Below, piece by piece: positions 44,483 to 53,637 of a stretch of 64,000 nt of DNA. The notes beneath the pieces were generated by a model that did not search any database, was not told the DNA's origin, and worked only from the letters and a program-made list of their open reading frames with translations. The stretch's first letter is position 1, and the number at the start of each line of letters is the position of its first letter. Source of the stretch: Arthrobacter sp. ZGTC412 (GTDB lineage: Bacteria > Actinomycetota > Actinomycetes > Actinomycetales > Micrococcaceae); NCBI RefSeq assembly GCF_002929215.1, contig NZ_PJII01000001.1, forward strand, positions 62,001 to 126,000, in the 5' to 3' direction. The translations under genes and the position numbers were made by a program.

Positions 44483-47400
44483 TCAGACCGGGACGTCCAG
44501 GGCTTCGGCGATCCGCAGCGTGGATCCATTCCTGGTCTTCAGTACCTGCAACTGCGTGCCGATCCTTTGCTTCATCTCCCCCACATGGCTGACGAGGCCT
44601 ACTACCCTGCCGCCGTCCCGCAGGCCCTCCAGGGCGTCCATCACCTGTTCCAGGGATTGCTCATCGAGGCTGCCGAATCCCTCATCCACGAAAAGCGTCT
44701 CGATTTCCACTCCGCCGGACTCCTGCTGGACTACGTCTGCCAGCCCGAGTGCCAGGGAGAGTGAGGCCATAAAGGATTCGCCGCCGGACAGGGTGGACGT
44801 GTCCCGGCGGTGCCCGGTCCATTGATCCACCACTTCCAGGCCCAGCCCGGACTTTGCACCGCGCGCAGCCTTCGCGTCAGTGTGCTGCAGGAGGTACCGG
44901 CCGTCACTCATGGCCACCAGGCGTTCAGACGCGGCGAGGGCAACCTGCTCCAGCCGCGCTGCCAGCACGTAGCTGTTCAGGCTCATCCGGTAGGTGTTGT
45001 CTCCCCGGCCGGCCGCTGCGTCCGCCAGGCCGGTAAGCATGCGGGCCCGGTCTGCGGGCCCCCGGGCGGACCCGGCCAGCTCCTCATAGCTGACACGGAT
45101 GGTGGCCAGCGACTCGAGGCAGCGCTTGGCCATGCCTGCTGCCAGGTCCGCATCACGCGCTTCCCTCAGGAAGGCTGCAGCCTCAGCCTGCAGGACGGCG
45201 AGCTGCTGCTCATCCGGTGCAAGTCCGGCAGCCGCTTCCTCAATGGCGAGCACGATGTCCTCCGAAGCGAACAGCTCCGCCACCCTTGCCGCCTCGTCCT
45301 GCGCAGAACGCATTTCGGCTTCCAGGGCAGCAGCTTCACTGCCGGCCAGCAAGTGTTCGCGCGCCTCGTCAGCGGTGGCGAACCCGGCTTCCGGCAACGC
45401 CTGCTCCAGCTGTTCCAAGGCTTCGGCAGCCTGGACTTTGGCAGAGCCGAGCTCAGCCTGGGCGTCAACGGCTTTACCCAGCATTGCAGCCGCGTTTTCC
45501 AGGGCACGCAACCGGTGGGCAAGGCTACGGTGACCGGCCCTCAGTCCTGCCAATGCCTGGTCGAGCGAGGACGCCTGTTCGGCCACGTCCGCAATGGAGG
45601 ACAGCACCTGGGCCAGGTCGGCCTCGGTGCCGGCACGTGAAGCCTGTGCAGCTGCGATGCCCACTTCGAGCGCTTCAAGCCTGGACCGGGCTGCCGAGAG
45701 CTCGCCAACTGCCTGTTCGGCGTCGGCGGCAGCCCGGCGGGCTTCTTCGGCCGCGCTGACGGCCTCCTCCTTGGCAGTTTCCCCGCCTTGGCCGGCGAGG
45801 ACGGCTACCAGCTGGTTTGCCTCGGCCAGCTTGTTGCCCGCCGCCAAGGACCCGGCGTCAGCGGCTTCATACAGCTGGTGGGCTGCTTCCTCGTCCTGGG
45901 CAAGTCCCGGGCCGCCCCCATCCCCCGCCGCCGGCAGGGGGTGGTCGGAGCTTCCGCACACCGGGCACTGTTCCCCGTGCACCAGCTTGGCCGCGAGTTC
46001 GGCGGCGGCGTTAGCCAGCCGCTGCTCCCTCACGTCAAGCCAGTGCCGTTTGGTCTCCAGCTGGTTCTCCCGGGCCACGTCGTGTTCCAGTTTCACGGCA
46101 TCACGGGCCGACACTGCCGCAGCGTACCGCCGGACCACGTCCAGCAGCTCCTCCGCCGCCGTTGCTTCCTTCCCGCGCAGGGCGGCCGCTCCAGCACGCA
46201 CCTCCAACCGCCCCAGGCCGTCGGTGAGGCGCGACCGTTCATTGAGGAGGCTCTCCACACGGCTGGCCAGCGCGGCACCGGCCCCTGTGAGGTCCTCCTG
46301 TTTGGTCAGCAGCTGCTTGTGCTTTGCCCGGAGCGCCTTGAAACGGTCTTCGTCAGGAAGCCTCGCTTCCACCACGGCCAGCAGCGACCGAATCCGGTTC
46401 AGCTCGTCCGCTGCACCGGGAACTGCCGCGGGCCCGGCCAGGTCCAGCGCGTCGTCTGCCGGGAAGCCGAGGTCCAGCTGGGCCAGTTCGGGGTCTTCAT
46501 CGGCAGCGAGGCGAAGCAAGGTGAAAGCCGATTCCATCGCGGCAGCTGCGCGCCGGACTTTAACCGCTCCGGCATCGACACTCCGCAGTTGTCCGGCGAG
46601 TACCTCTGCCTGGCGGTGCCGGCCAAGCCGGAGGGTGACACCTTCCAGCCGCGGCAGGGCTTCCTGCGCGGCGGCCTGCCTCATGGTGGCTTCCTCCAGC
46701 CTGCGGTGCCGGTCCCGGCGTGCGGTCTCCGCTTCGACGCGGTTGGCACGTTCCCGGCTTGCCGCTTCCGCGGTCTTCGCCTGGTCCGCCAATTCGCGCA
46801 GGCGTTCGCCGGCAGCATCCTTCAGCCAATCGAGCCGTGCAGCAGTGTTGTCCAGGGACGGGCCGCCGGCCTCGTCAAGCTGCAGGGTTGCGGATTCCGA
46901 CTCAGCCCGGGCCGCCAAAAGCTCAAGCTGGCCGGCAAGGACCGACACTTCTTCTTTCGCTTCCTGCGCCTGGCGGGACAGCTCCTGTTCAACTGCTTCG
47001 AACCGTTGCGTGCCAAAAAGTTTCTGCAAAAGCTCAAGCCGGTCGGTGGCCTTCGACCGCAGGAAGGCTGCAAAATCACCCTGCGGCAGCATCACCACCC
47101 GGGTAAATTGCTCACGGTCCATTCCGAGCAGGGCGAGTATTTCCGCGCCGGCCTCATCATTGCGGGCCGACTTTTCAACCCATGCCCCGTCCACGCGTTC
47201 CCGCAGGAGAGTCTTGGCCTGCTGGGTGGTGAACCCGTTCCTTCCCCTGGCGCTGGGCTTTTCCCAGGCAGGCGAACGTGTGACCTCGAAGCGGCGGCCC
47301 TGGGCGGAAAATTCACAGCTGACAGCGGGTTCCTGGCCCGGCCCGGCGTGGTCGCTGCGCAGGCGTTTGCCATCCTGGCGTGCTCCGGGAACCGAGCCGT

Positions 47401-47557
47401 ACAAGGCGAAGCAGATGGCGTCCAGCACACTCGTTTTTCCCGCGCCGGTGGGGCCATTGAGCAGGAAAAGGCCATGCGCGCTGAGCCGGTCGAAATCGAT
47501 GTCCTCGGTGCCGGCAAAGGGGCCGAATGCGGAGATGCGGAGGTGGTGGATCCTCAT
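44483..47557 (-). CDS. sbcC: Exonuclease SbcC (Rad50-like ATPase)
   Basis: 1024 residues. SMC-like ATPase of the SbcCD nuclease, which cleaves hairpins and protein-blocked ends. Walker A is NGPTGAGKTS near residue 35. Long Ala/Glu/Arg-rich coiled coils flank a central zinc hook CPVCGSSDHP near residue 540. The signature LSGGESFMASLSLALG and Walker B LFVDEGFGSLD are near the C-terminus. The start is ATG at 47557 (MRIHHLRISAFGPF); the longer frame runs into sbcD. It overlaps the sbcD stop (ATGA). Confidence 0.96.
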   Translation of the reverse strand: MRIHHLRISAFGPFAGTEDIDFDRLSAHGLFLLNGPTGAGKTSVLDAICFALYGSVPGARQDGKRLRSDHAGPGQEPAVSCEFSAQGRRFEVTRSPAWEKPSARGRNGFTTQQAKTLLRERVDGAWVEKSARNDEAGAEILALLGMDREQFTRVVMLPQGDFAAFLRSKATDRLELLQKLFGTQRFEAVEQELSRQAQEAKEEVSVLAGQLELLAARAESESATLQLDEAGGPSLDNTAARLDWLKDAAGERLRELADQAKTAEAASRERANRVEAETARRDRHRRLEEATMRQAAAQEALPRLEGVTLRLGRHRQAEVLAGQLRSVDAGAVKVRRAAAAMESAFTLLRLAADEDPELAQLDLGFPADDALDLAGPAAVPGAADELNRIRSLLAVVEARLPDEDRFKALRAKHKQLLTKQEDLTGAGAALASRVESLLNERSRLTDGLGRLEVRAGAAALRGKEATAAEELLDVVRRYAAAVSARDAVKLEHDVARENQLETKRHWLDVREQRLANAAAELAAKLVHGEQCPVCGSSDHPLPAAGDGGGPGLAQDEEAAHQLYEAADAGSLAAGNKLAEANQLVAVLAGQGGETAKEEAVSAAEEARRAAADAEQAVGELSAARSRLEALEVGIAAAQASRAGTEADLAQVLSSIADVAEQASSLDQALAGLRAGHRSLAHRLRALENAAAMLGKAVDAQAELGSAKVQAAEALEQLEQALPEAGFATADEAREHLLAGSEAAALEAEMRSAQDEAARVAELFASEDIVLAIEEAAAGLAPDEQQLAVLQAEAAAFLREARDADLAAGMAKRCLESLATIRVSYEELAGSARGPADRARMLTGLADAAAGRGDNTYRMSLNSYVLAARLEQVALAASERLVAMSDGRYLLQHTDAKAARGAKSGLGLEVVDQWTGHRRDTSTLSGGESFMASLSLALGLADVVQQESGGVEIETLFVDEGFGSLDEQSLEQVMDALEGLRDGGRVVGLVSHVGEMKQRIGTQLQVLKTRNGSTLRIAEALDVPV

Positions 47558-48744
47558 CGGGAAACCTCGTGGAGGCGGACGTTCTCCAGCGCGCCGGCGA
47601 GCGCGGCCTTCTCTGCATCGTCCGGGATGCGGCCGCGCACGTGCTCCAGGAAACCGCAGCATACGGCAAGGTCATCAGGTGCTTCGGCAAGCCTGCTGCT
47701 GTACGTCGAGGCGGCGGTGGCCGGTCCACCCTCGGGGTCAAACCCGAGCACCAGGGTGTCAGGGAAGCGCGCGCGAAGGCGGTCCATGGCCCGGGCAGGA
47801 CGCTGGGCGTCTGTCAGGGTCACCTGGCAGTAGGCGGTTTCAGCCCATGTGTGTTCGGGCGACTCGAGCAGATCGGCCAGAGGACCGCGCAGCACGGCCA
47901 GGGTACGCGGGGCATCCCACAGGAGTTCCTCGACACCGGTGACCCCGTTGGCATCAATGTCTATCAGCCAGGCGCCCTTGCGGTGGGAGGCCTCGGAAAA
48001 GGAGTATGCAAGCGGGGAGCCTGAGTACCGGACCTGGGGCGAGAGGGACTGCCGCCCATGCAGGTGGCCCAGGGCGGTGTAGCTGAAGCCGTCAAAGAGG
48101 TCGAGCGGGACCGCACCTACCCCGCCGATGCTGAGGTCACGTTCGCTGTCAGAGCTTATTCCCCCGCTGGCAAACGTATGGGCGAGAACCACCGAGTGCA
48201 CTGTTGCCGACGCTGAGCGGCGTTTGATGTCCTGCCGGATCAGTTCTGCTGCCGCGCGGGTGACCTCGAAGTGGCTGGCAGTCTCGACACCCAATTGTTC
48301 GGCCACAAGCCGAGGTTCGAGCCAGGGTATTCCGTAGATGGCCACCAGGGCTTCGCCAGCAGACGCTCCCTCTTCGGCAGCTGCACCTGCAGGCAGCAGC
48401 AGTGGCTGGTCCAGGCTCTCCAGCCTGGTCCGCAGGTGCACTCCGCCGCGCTCCAGCAAACGGGAGGCGAACCCCAGCCTGATGGCGGAGTCATGGTTGC
48501 CGCTGGTGAGAACCACCTGGGCCCCCGCCGAGGTCAGCCTGACCAGAGCGTCGTCCAGCAGGTGGACCACATCCACGCCCGGGAGGGCGCGGTCGTAGAC
48601 GTCCCCGGCGATCAACACAACGTCCACGGCATGCCGGTTGACGGTGTCCACCAGTTGGTCGACAAACGCCCGCTGCGCATCCAGCATGCCGACGCCGTGG
48701 AAGGACCGGCCCAAATGCCAGTCCGATGTGTGAAGTAACCTCAT
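47554..48744 (-). CDS. sbcD: Exonuclease SbcD (Mre11-like)
   Basis: 396-residue metallophosphoesterase subunit. The five nuclease motifs are visible: TSDWHLGR (6-13), IAGDVYDRA, LTSGNHDS, AHTFASGG and ALGHLHGRQ. A C-terminal capping domain follows. The ATG is at 48744. It is translationally coupled to sbcC by a 4-bp overlap. Together they form the Mn-dependent SbcCD complex. The gene starts 57 bp after the end of the aquaporin gene on the same strand. Confidence 0.96.
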   Translation of the reverse strand: MRLLHTSDWHLGRSFHGVGMLDAQRAFVDQLVDTVNRHAVDVVLIAGDVYDRALPGVDVVHLLDDALVRLTSAGAQVVLTSGNHDSAIRLGFASRLLERGGVHLRTRLESLDQPLLLPAGAAAEEGASAGEALVAIYGIPWLEPRLVAEQLGVETASHFEVTRAAAELIRQDIKRRSASATVHSVVLAHTFASGGISSDSERDLSIGGVGAVPLDLFDGFSYTALGHLHGRQSLSPQVRYSGSPLAYSFSEASHRKGAWLIDIDANGVTGVEELLWDAPRTLAVLRGPLADLLESPEHTWAETAYCQVTLTDAQRPARAMDRLRARFPDTLVLGFDPEGGPATAASTYSSRLAEAPDDLAVCCGFLEHVRGRIPDDAEKAALAGALENVRLHEVSR

Positions 48745-48800
48745 GTTCCTAAGCTATCGGCTGCCACTGACAGTTCCGGCAACCGCCGCAGGTGCCACAA

Positions 48801-49787
48801 TCAGCCCTGCTTGCCGTCAAAGAACTTCTGGGCTTCGCTGGCCTCGCTGCTTGTGTCCTTCCCGGTGGTTGCGTCCGTCCCGGCCGCTTTCCCCGCCTCG
48901 TTCCCGCTGCCGGCCTGGCGCGCGTCAACCGCCTCAAAGCCGTCGGTTTCGAGCCTGTCGGCCTCAAGCCCACCGGCTGTGTTGTCCACTCCCCCTGCGG
49001 CCAGCGGAGATTGCCCGGCGGGACCGGACGTGTGAGCACTGCCGAAACTCCTAAACGCCAGCCCGGCCACGGCAGCGCCCACGAGCGGAGCTGCAACAAA
49101 CACCCAGACCTGTTCTACAGCCCAGCCCGAGCTGAACACGGCCGAGGCAACGGCCCGGGCGGGATTGAACGGCAGGTTTCCAACGGACAGGCCCAGCTGC
49201 AGGAGGACGGCGAAGGACAGGCCTACAGCGACCGGTGCCGCCGATCTGCCGCTGTTGTCCCGGCCGGCCGTCCCGAGGAAAACGGCCACGATGATTGCGG
49301 CTCCGATCATTTCCAGAAGCAGCACTGCCGCCAGCGGCGCCTGGATGATGGAGTGCTCACCGAAGCCGGCCGTGACGGTATCAAAGGCTGTCCGGGTGTC
49401 CGCGATGCCGGGCAGCGTGCGCAGGATCCCGTAAAGGGCCAGTGTCGCCACCATTCCTCCGGCCAGCTGCGCGCCGGCATATGCTGCGGCTGCGCCGGCA
49501 CGGATTTGGCCGGCGAGGAGGTGGCCGGCCGTGATGGCAGGGTTGAAGTGACCGCCCGAAATGTGCCCAAAGGCCAGCATGGCGGCAGTAACGGCAAGGC
49601 CTGCGGCAAGGGCGGCAGGCAAGGGGCTGGATTGCGGAAGGCTGAACAGCGGTACGCCGAGTCCCGCGAGGACCAGGAAGAAGCTGCCGAACGCCTCGGC
49701 GGTCAACCGTGGCAGAAGCCCTGGCCGGGCAGCTTCAGATCGGGACGGCTGCAGTGCGTCGTGACGGGCCGGGACAGGCGTACTCAT
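48801..49787 (-). CDS. Aquaporin (MIP family)
   Basis: 328 residues. Six transmembrane helices with the two NPA half-helix motifs, HFNPAITAG and PFNPARAV. Helix 1 begins AEAFGSFFLVLAGLGVPLF. A hydrophilic, Asp/Glu/Gly-rich C-terminal tail of about 85 residues is unusual for the family and is probably cytoplasmic. Helix-5 and loop residues that separate water from glycerol channels cannot be assigned reliably by eye. ATG at 49787. Confidence 0.92.
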   Translation of the reverse strand: MSTPVPARHDALQPSRSEAARPGLLPRLTAEAFGSFFLVLAGLGVPLFSLPQSSPLPAALAAGLAVTAAMLAFGHISGGHFNPAITAGHLLAGQIRAGAAAAYAGAQLAGGMVATLALYGILRTLPGIADTRTAFDTVTAGFGEHSIIQAPLAAVLLLEMIGAAIIVAVFLGTAGRDNSGRSAAPVAVGLSFAVLLQLGLSVGNLPFNPARAVASAVFSSGWAVEQVWVFVAAPLVGAAVAGLAFRSFGSAHTSGPAGQSPLAAGGVDNTAGGLEADRLETDGFEAVDARQAGSGNEAGKAAGTDATTGKDTSSEASEAQKFFDGKQG

Positions 49788-49935
49788 GGTGGCGACCTTC
49801 AGGTAGGCGGACGGGGTTTGCCTTCGGGCAACCCCGGCATTATTCCAGCGACGGCTGTGCGTTCGCTGGGCAGGGAGCGGCCGGCGCGGTGCCGGCCGGC
49901 GTCGGCACGCGTCGGGCAGCCACGGCGCACCACGG

Positions 49936-49947
49936 TAAATTTACTGC
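49936..49947 (+). promoter_or_regulatory. Candidate leaderless -10 for the ADP-ribosylglycohydrolase gene
   Basis: TAAATT (49936-49941) ends 6 nt before the ATG, with no Shine-Dalgarno. It sits in the perfect palindrome GTAAATTTAC (49935-49944). Confidence 0.45.
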
Positions 49948-51048
49948 ATGAGCATCGAGCCGGACACGTCCACGCCCTCCCTCAAGTCCCGCATCCATGG
50001 CTGTCTCCTGGGCGGTGCACTGGGCGACTCCTTGGGCTACGCAGTGGAGTTCGACTCGATTGACCAGATTCGGGGCCGCTTTGGCACCTCCGGGCTGACG
50101 GGCTTCGAAGCCCTCGCGGGAAGCAGCCACTTCTCCGACGACACCCAAATGACGCTCTACACCGTGGACGGCCTGGTGGAGGCGCTGGAATGGGCGAACT
50201 CCGGGGTGGGCGCGGACGTTAACGCCTGCCTGTGGCTCGCCTACCTGCGCTGGCTCACAACGCAGGGGGAAGCGGCCCCGGCATCGGCTCCCGTGGCCCC
50301 GTCCCGCTGGATCGACGAACAGCGGGTGCTGCATCAGCGGCGGCACCCCGGCAAGGCCTGCATCTCCGGCCTCGCAACGGGTGAAATGGGCACCTCCATC
50401 AGGCCCGTCAACCGCGAGTCCAAGGGTTGCGGGACAGTGATGCGGTCCGCCCCGTTCGGACTGATCCCGCACATAACGCCCGACGCCGTCTATAAGTTGA
50501 GTTCCGATGCCGCCTCCCTGACGCACGGCCACCCGTCAGCGCGCCAGAGCGCCGGAACGTTCAGCCTTCTCATCCACCGCCTCGTGGCCGGTGACGGGCT
50601 GCGGGAAGCTGCGGCGGCAGCAGTTGCGCACGCCGCCGGATTTGAAGGTGTGGCCCCCGAGCTGCCTGACCGGCTGGAGGGCGCACTCCGGCTGGCCGGC
50701 AAGGGAATCGTGACGCCGGAGGAAATGGTCCAGGCACTCGGCGAGGGCTGGGTGGCTGAGGAAGCATTCGCCGTTGCACTTTACGCCGTCCTGGCCACCC
50801 TCCCTGACGACGGCGGGGCGGCACCCGGCGCAACCGCGGACCAGGCGCAGCACTTCCGCAGCGCGGTAGCCCTGGCCGTCAACCACAGCGGCGACAGCGA
50901 TTCAACCGGTTCAATTGCCGGAAACATCCTTGGCGCCTTTTACGGCGAGGATTGCCTGCCCCGCGACTGGCTGGATGCCCTGGAGGCGCCGGACGTCATC
51001 CGCGGCATGGCAAACCAGCTGGTGAAGGTCACAACCGGCGAAGGCTGA
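49948..51048 (+). CDS. ADP-ribosylglycohydrolase family protein
   Basis: 366 residues, all-helical DraG/ARH fold that removes ADP-ribose from proteins or small molecules using a dinuclear Mg centre. Metal ligands are in GCLLGGALGDSLG, HFSDDTQM near residue 65, and the C-terminal NHSGDSDSTGSIAGNILGA. An insertion after residue 110 (Ala/Pro-rich) is present. The ATG at 49948 looks leaderless. No ADP-ribosyltransferase or macrodomain gene is adjacent, so there is no toxin-antitoxin context. Its 3' end overlaps the convergent DUF4395 gene by 20 bp. Confidence 0.9.
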   Translation: MSIEPDTSTPSLKSRIHGCLLGGALGDSLGYAVEFDSIDQIRGRFGTSGLTGFEALAGSSHFSDDTQMTLYTVDGLVEALEWANSGVGADVNACLWLAYLRWLTTQGEAAPASAPVAPSRWIDEQRVLHQRRHPGKACISGLATGEMGTSIRPVNRESKGCGTVMRSAPFGLIPHITPDAVYKLSSDAASLTHGHPSARQSAGTFSLLIHRLVAGDGLREAAAAAVAHAAGFEGVAPELPDRLEGALRLAGKGIVTPEEMVQALGEGWVAEEAFAVALYAVLATLPDDGGAAPGATADQAQHFRSAVALAVNHSGDSDSTGSIAGNILGAFYGEDCLPRDWLDALEAPDVIRGMANQLVKVTTGEG

Positions 51049-51508
51049 CGTTGTTGCAGGCTTCGCAGACGTCTTCCGGAATCAGGCCGCGCCGCTGCAG
51101 GAACCCGAAGATCACGCAGCCAAGGCAAAATCCGGCGAACGCCTCAAGCGACGCCGCGACGATAAGGATCCCCAGCACCGTCCAGGCCGCAGGTGCGGCG
51201 CCGGCGGCGAACAGGAGGAGCGCCACGGTGGAAACGACAGCTCCCATGCCTTGGGCGAAGCGTTTGGGTGGCCCCGGAACCAGCTTGACCCGGCCCAGCC
51301 GGGGCGTGATGACCTTGACAGAGAGCAGTGCCAGCGGCGAGATGCGGGGGCCGAAGAGCAGCCGCAGCCAGAATCCGACGGCGATGGCCAGCAGTCCCCA
51401 TCCCGACCCGGCGGCTGCGGTCACCAGTGCCAGCAGCACAACAAGGCCGGCCGTCACGCGCGCGGCATACTCGTTGACAGGATTGGGGAAGGCAAACAGG
51501 GAGCGCAT
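51029..51508 (-). CDS. DUF4395 membrane protein
   Basis: 159 residues. Four predicted transmembrane segments: two in the N-terminal half (about 17-48) and two at about 88-130. Conserved features are the N-terminal FPNPVNEYAAR, FGPRISPLALLS, and a C-terminal CLGCVIFGFL plus VCEACNN that gives four cysteines. DUF4395 proteins often accompany thiosulfate/rhodanese or thioredoxin-like genes, but none is adjacent here. The ATG at 51508 opens with MRSLFAFPN. The last 20 bp overlap the ADP-ribosylglycohydrolase gene tail to tail. Confidence 0.85.
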   Translation of the reverse strand: MRSLFAFPNPVNEYAARVTAGLVVLLALVTAAAGSGWGLLAIAVGFWLRLLFGPRISPLALLSVKVITPRLGRVKLVPGPPKRFAQGMGAVVSTVALLLFAAGAAPAAWTVLGILIVAASLEAFAGFCLGCVIFGFLQRRGLIPEDVCEACNNVSLRRL

Positions 51509-51580
51509 GAGCCAAGGCTAGGGGCGGCCGACGCCGGGTGGAAGCTTTGTTGCGCCCCATGAACCTGGACGGCCTGGACC

Positions 51581-52594
51581 TCAGGCGCTGACGCCTGCGG
51601 CAGCGAAGCTGCCCACCATCTGCAGGAACTCCCCCTCGGAGAGGACCTCGATGGCCTGACCGCGCCCGTGGAGCTCCAGTACGCGCCGGGCTTTGCCCGT
51701 GAGCCTGCCGGAGCGGAGGTCCGAAGCCACAAAGCCGTCCCCCACCACCAGGACCGTGGTCCGTCCTGTGACGCGGCTTTCGGGCCGGGCACCAAGCTCT
51801 GCCGAGCGCACCTTCGCTTCCGGCCGGCCCATGGAAAGCTGTCCGGTGAAAACAACCGTCTGGCCGTAGAGCGGATGGCCGGGGTGGGCATCGGGGTTGG
51901 GGTCCGGGTTGGCCCCCTCCTCAGGCCAGCCCGACTGGAACGGCCGGACGAGCGCCGCTCCGCTGCCGGCTGCACTGGAGACCGCGGCCAGGCTCGGCTT
52001 CGACAACCCGTCACGGGCCGGGTCGAAGGCCTCCTGGCGCGGCATCACGAGCCCCAGGGAAAGGTAGAGCTCGGCGATGCTGTTGGCTCCGTTGCGGCCG
52101 GCGATGTCGACGAGGATGCCTGCGCACGCCCGCGCGTCCTCGGCGGCGTCGTGGTGATTAACCAGGGGCACGCCGGCTTCCTCGGCGGCGAACGGCAGGG
52201 AGTTGGACACCAGTGAGTAGCACCGCCGGGACAGCATCACGGTGCAGACGTAGTCGTATCCCGGGCCCGCGAGGCCGGAGACCTCAAGGCCGGACCGGAT
52301 GACTCCGAGGTCAAAGGCAGCATTGTGGGCGGCAAGGATGTCATCGCCGATGAAGGCGCCGATTTCGGGGAAGAGCTCCCCAAAGCGCGGCATTCCCGCC
52401 ACGTCCCGGGCGGTGATGCCGTGGATGCGGACGTTGTGGTAATCAAAATGGTCGTAACTGGCTGGCGGGCGCATCAGCCACGACGCTTCCTCGACGATCC
52501 GTCCGCCCCGGACTTTCGTCAGTCCTACGGCACAGGGCGAGCCCCGGAATCCGTTCGCAGTCTCGAAGTCGATCGCCGTAAAGTCCAAACCCAC
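51581..52594 (-). CDS. DEDDh 3'-5' exonuclease with C-terminal BRCT domain
   Basis: 337 residues. The epsilon-like exonuclease domain (about 3-175) has ExoI AIDFETANG, ExoII HNAAFDLGV and ExoIII NHHDAAEDARA. A linker rich in Pro/Asp leads to a BRCT domain (about 243-325) with the GQTVVFTGQLS opening, as in NAD-dependent ligase and RFC1. The start is GTG at 52594. The architecture suggests a DNA repair nuclease rather than the replicative proofreading subunit. It is divergent from the dedA-like gene. Confidence 0.9.
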   Translation of the reverse strand: MGLDFTAIDFETANGFRGSPCAVGLTKVRGGRIVEEASWLMRPPASYDHFDYHNVRIHGITARDVAGMPRFGELFPEIGAFIGDDILAAHNAAFDLGVIRSGLEVSGLAGPGYDYVCTVMLSRRCYSLVSNSLPFAAEEAGVPLVNHHDAAEDARACAGILVDIAGRNGANSIAELYLSLGLVMPRQEAFDPARDGLSKPSLAAVSSAAGSGAALVRPFQSGWPEEGANPDPNPDAHPGHPLYGQTVVFTGQLSMGRPEAKVRSAELGARPESRVTGRTTVLVVGDGFVASDLRSGRLTGKARRVLELHGRGQAIEVLSEGEFLQMVGSFAAAGVSA

Positions 52595-52726
52595 GGGCCA
52601 ACAATACCTCCGGCGGCTGATCTTCCCGCGTCAGCCGTGCGGCCCTGTCACGGATATCACCAGTACGGCCTTTCGGGAGTATCCAGTTACGGCAGGGGCG
52701 GGAGGTACGTCAAGTACCCTTGAGGG

Positions 52727-53536
52727 GTGAACTTTCCTGTGATGAACGACTTCGCCGTGTCCATGCTGGGTGGTGCGGGACCGGTGCAGCCACAGCTGGC
52801 ATCTTTCCTCCCCGACTGGCTGAACCCCCAGGTCTTCCTGGCCGATCCTGCCCTGGCACCCTGGGTGGTCCTGCTTGTATGCGGCATCGTTTTCGCGGAA
52901 ACCGGGCTGCTGGTGGGCTTCTTCCTGCCGGGCGACTCCATGCTTTTCACCGCAGGCCTGCTGGTGGCCACCGACACCATCAAATTCAATGTCTGGCTCT
53001 TTGCGCTGCTCATTATTGTGGCGGCCATTATCGGCAACCAGACCGGATACCTGATTGGTTCCAAAGCCGGCCCGGCCATTTTCAACAAGCCCAATTCACG
53101 CCTCTTCAAGCGCGAAAATGTTGAGAACGCGCACGCCTTCTTCGAAAAGCACGGCGGCAAAGCGCTGATCCTTGCCCGCTTCGTTCCGATTATCAGGACA
53201 TTCGTCCCCGTCATCGTCGGCGTCGCCCAGATGAACAAAAAAAAGTTCTTCCTCTTCAACGTTATTGGCGCCGTCCTCTGGGGCGGCGGCGTGACGCTCC
53301 TGGGTTACCTGCTGGGCGACCGTATTCCCTGGGTCCGCGACAACCTTGACATCATTTTCATCGCCATCGTCCTGGTCTCGGTCCTGCCTATCGGCATCGA
53401 GGTCCTCCGCGGCCTGTCCGCCAAGCGCCAGGCGAAGGCCTACGGCACCGACCCGGTGGACGAGTTCATCGAAGAACATGCTCCCGAGAACGAGCACAAG
53501 ACCCCCCGCAACATCCAGGGCACCCGCTCAGAGTAG
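52727..53536 (+). CDS. DedA family membrane protein
   Basis: 269 residues, multi-spanning. DedA features are VFAETGLLVGFFLPGDSML, GNQTGYLIGSKAG, and the amphipathic-helix signature ARFVPIIRTFVPVIVG. The family includes undecaprenyl-phosphate and phospholipid flippases. The C-terminal tail (about 235-269) is acidic and soluble. Start GTG at 52727: a -10 TACCCT (52715-52720) ends 6 nt upstream and no Shine-Dalgarno is present, so it is probably leaderless. A bidirectional terminator follows. Confidence 0.9.
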   Translation: MNFPVMNDFAVSMLGGAGPVQPQLASFLPDWLNPQVFLADPALAPWVVLLVCGIVFAETGLLVGFFLPGDSMLFTAGLLVATDTIKFNVWLFALLIIVAAIIGNQTGYLIGSKAGPAIFNKPNSRLFKRENVENAHAFFEKHGGKALILARFVPIIRTFVPVIVGVAQMNKKKFFLFNVIGAVLWGGGVTLLGYLLGDRIPWVRDNLDIIFIAIVLVSVLPIGIEVLRGLSAKRQAKAYGTDPVDEFIEEHAPENEHKTPRNIQGTRSE

Positions 53537-53580
53537 GTCACCGAGGCGCCGTCCGTGCCGCCTGCCTGACTTTGGAACCT

Positions 53581-53625
53581 TAAACAGCTGTGCTCCCCGT
53601 TTCGGCGGGGAGCACAGCTGTTTTA
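53581..53625. terminator. Bidirectional terminator between dedA-like gene and rdgB
   Basis: A stem of 16 or more bp (53581-53599 with 53606-53625) has T-runs at its 3' foot on both strands (TTTTA and TTTAA). It separates convergent genes. Confidence 0.92.
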
Positions 53626-53637
53626 ACGAGGTATGCC

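Noticed and set aside
45594-47942. 782-codon plus-strand ORF opposite sbcC
   Set aside because: Ser/Ala/Arg-rich complement of a coiled-coil gene, not a protein-like sequence.
49948-51048. Toxin-antitoxin or anti-phage ADP-ribosylation module
   Set aside because: Only the hydrolase is present; no transferase, macrodomain or defence gene is adjacent.
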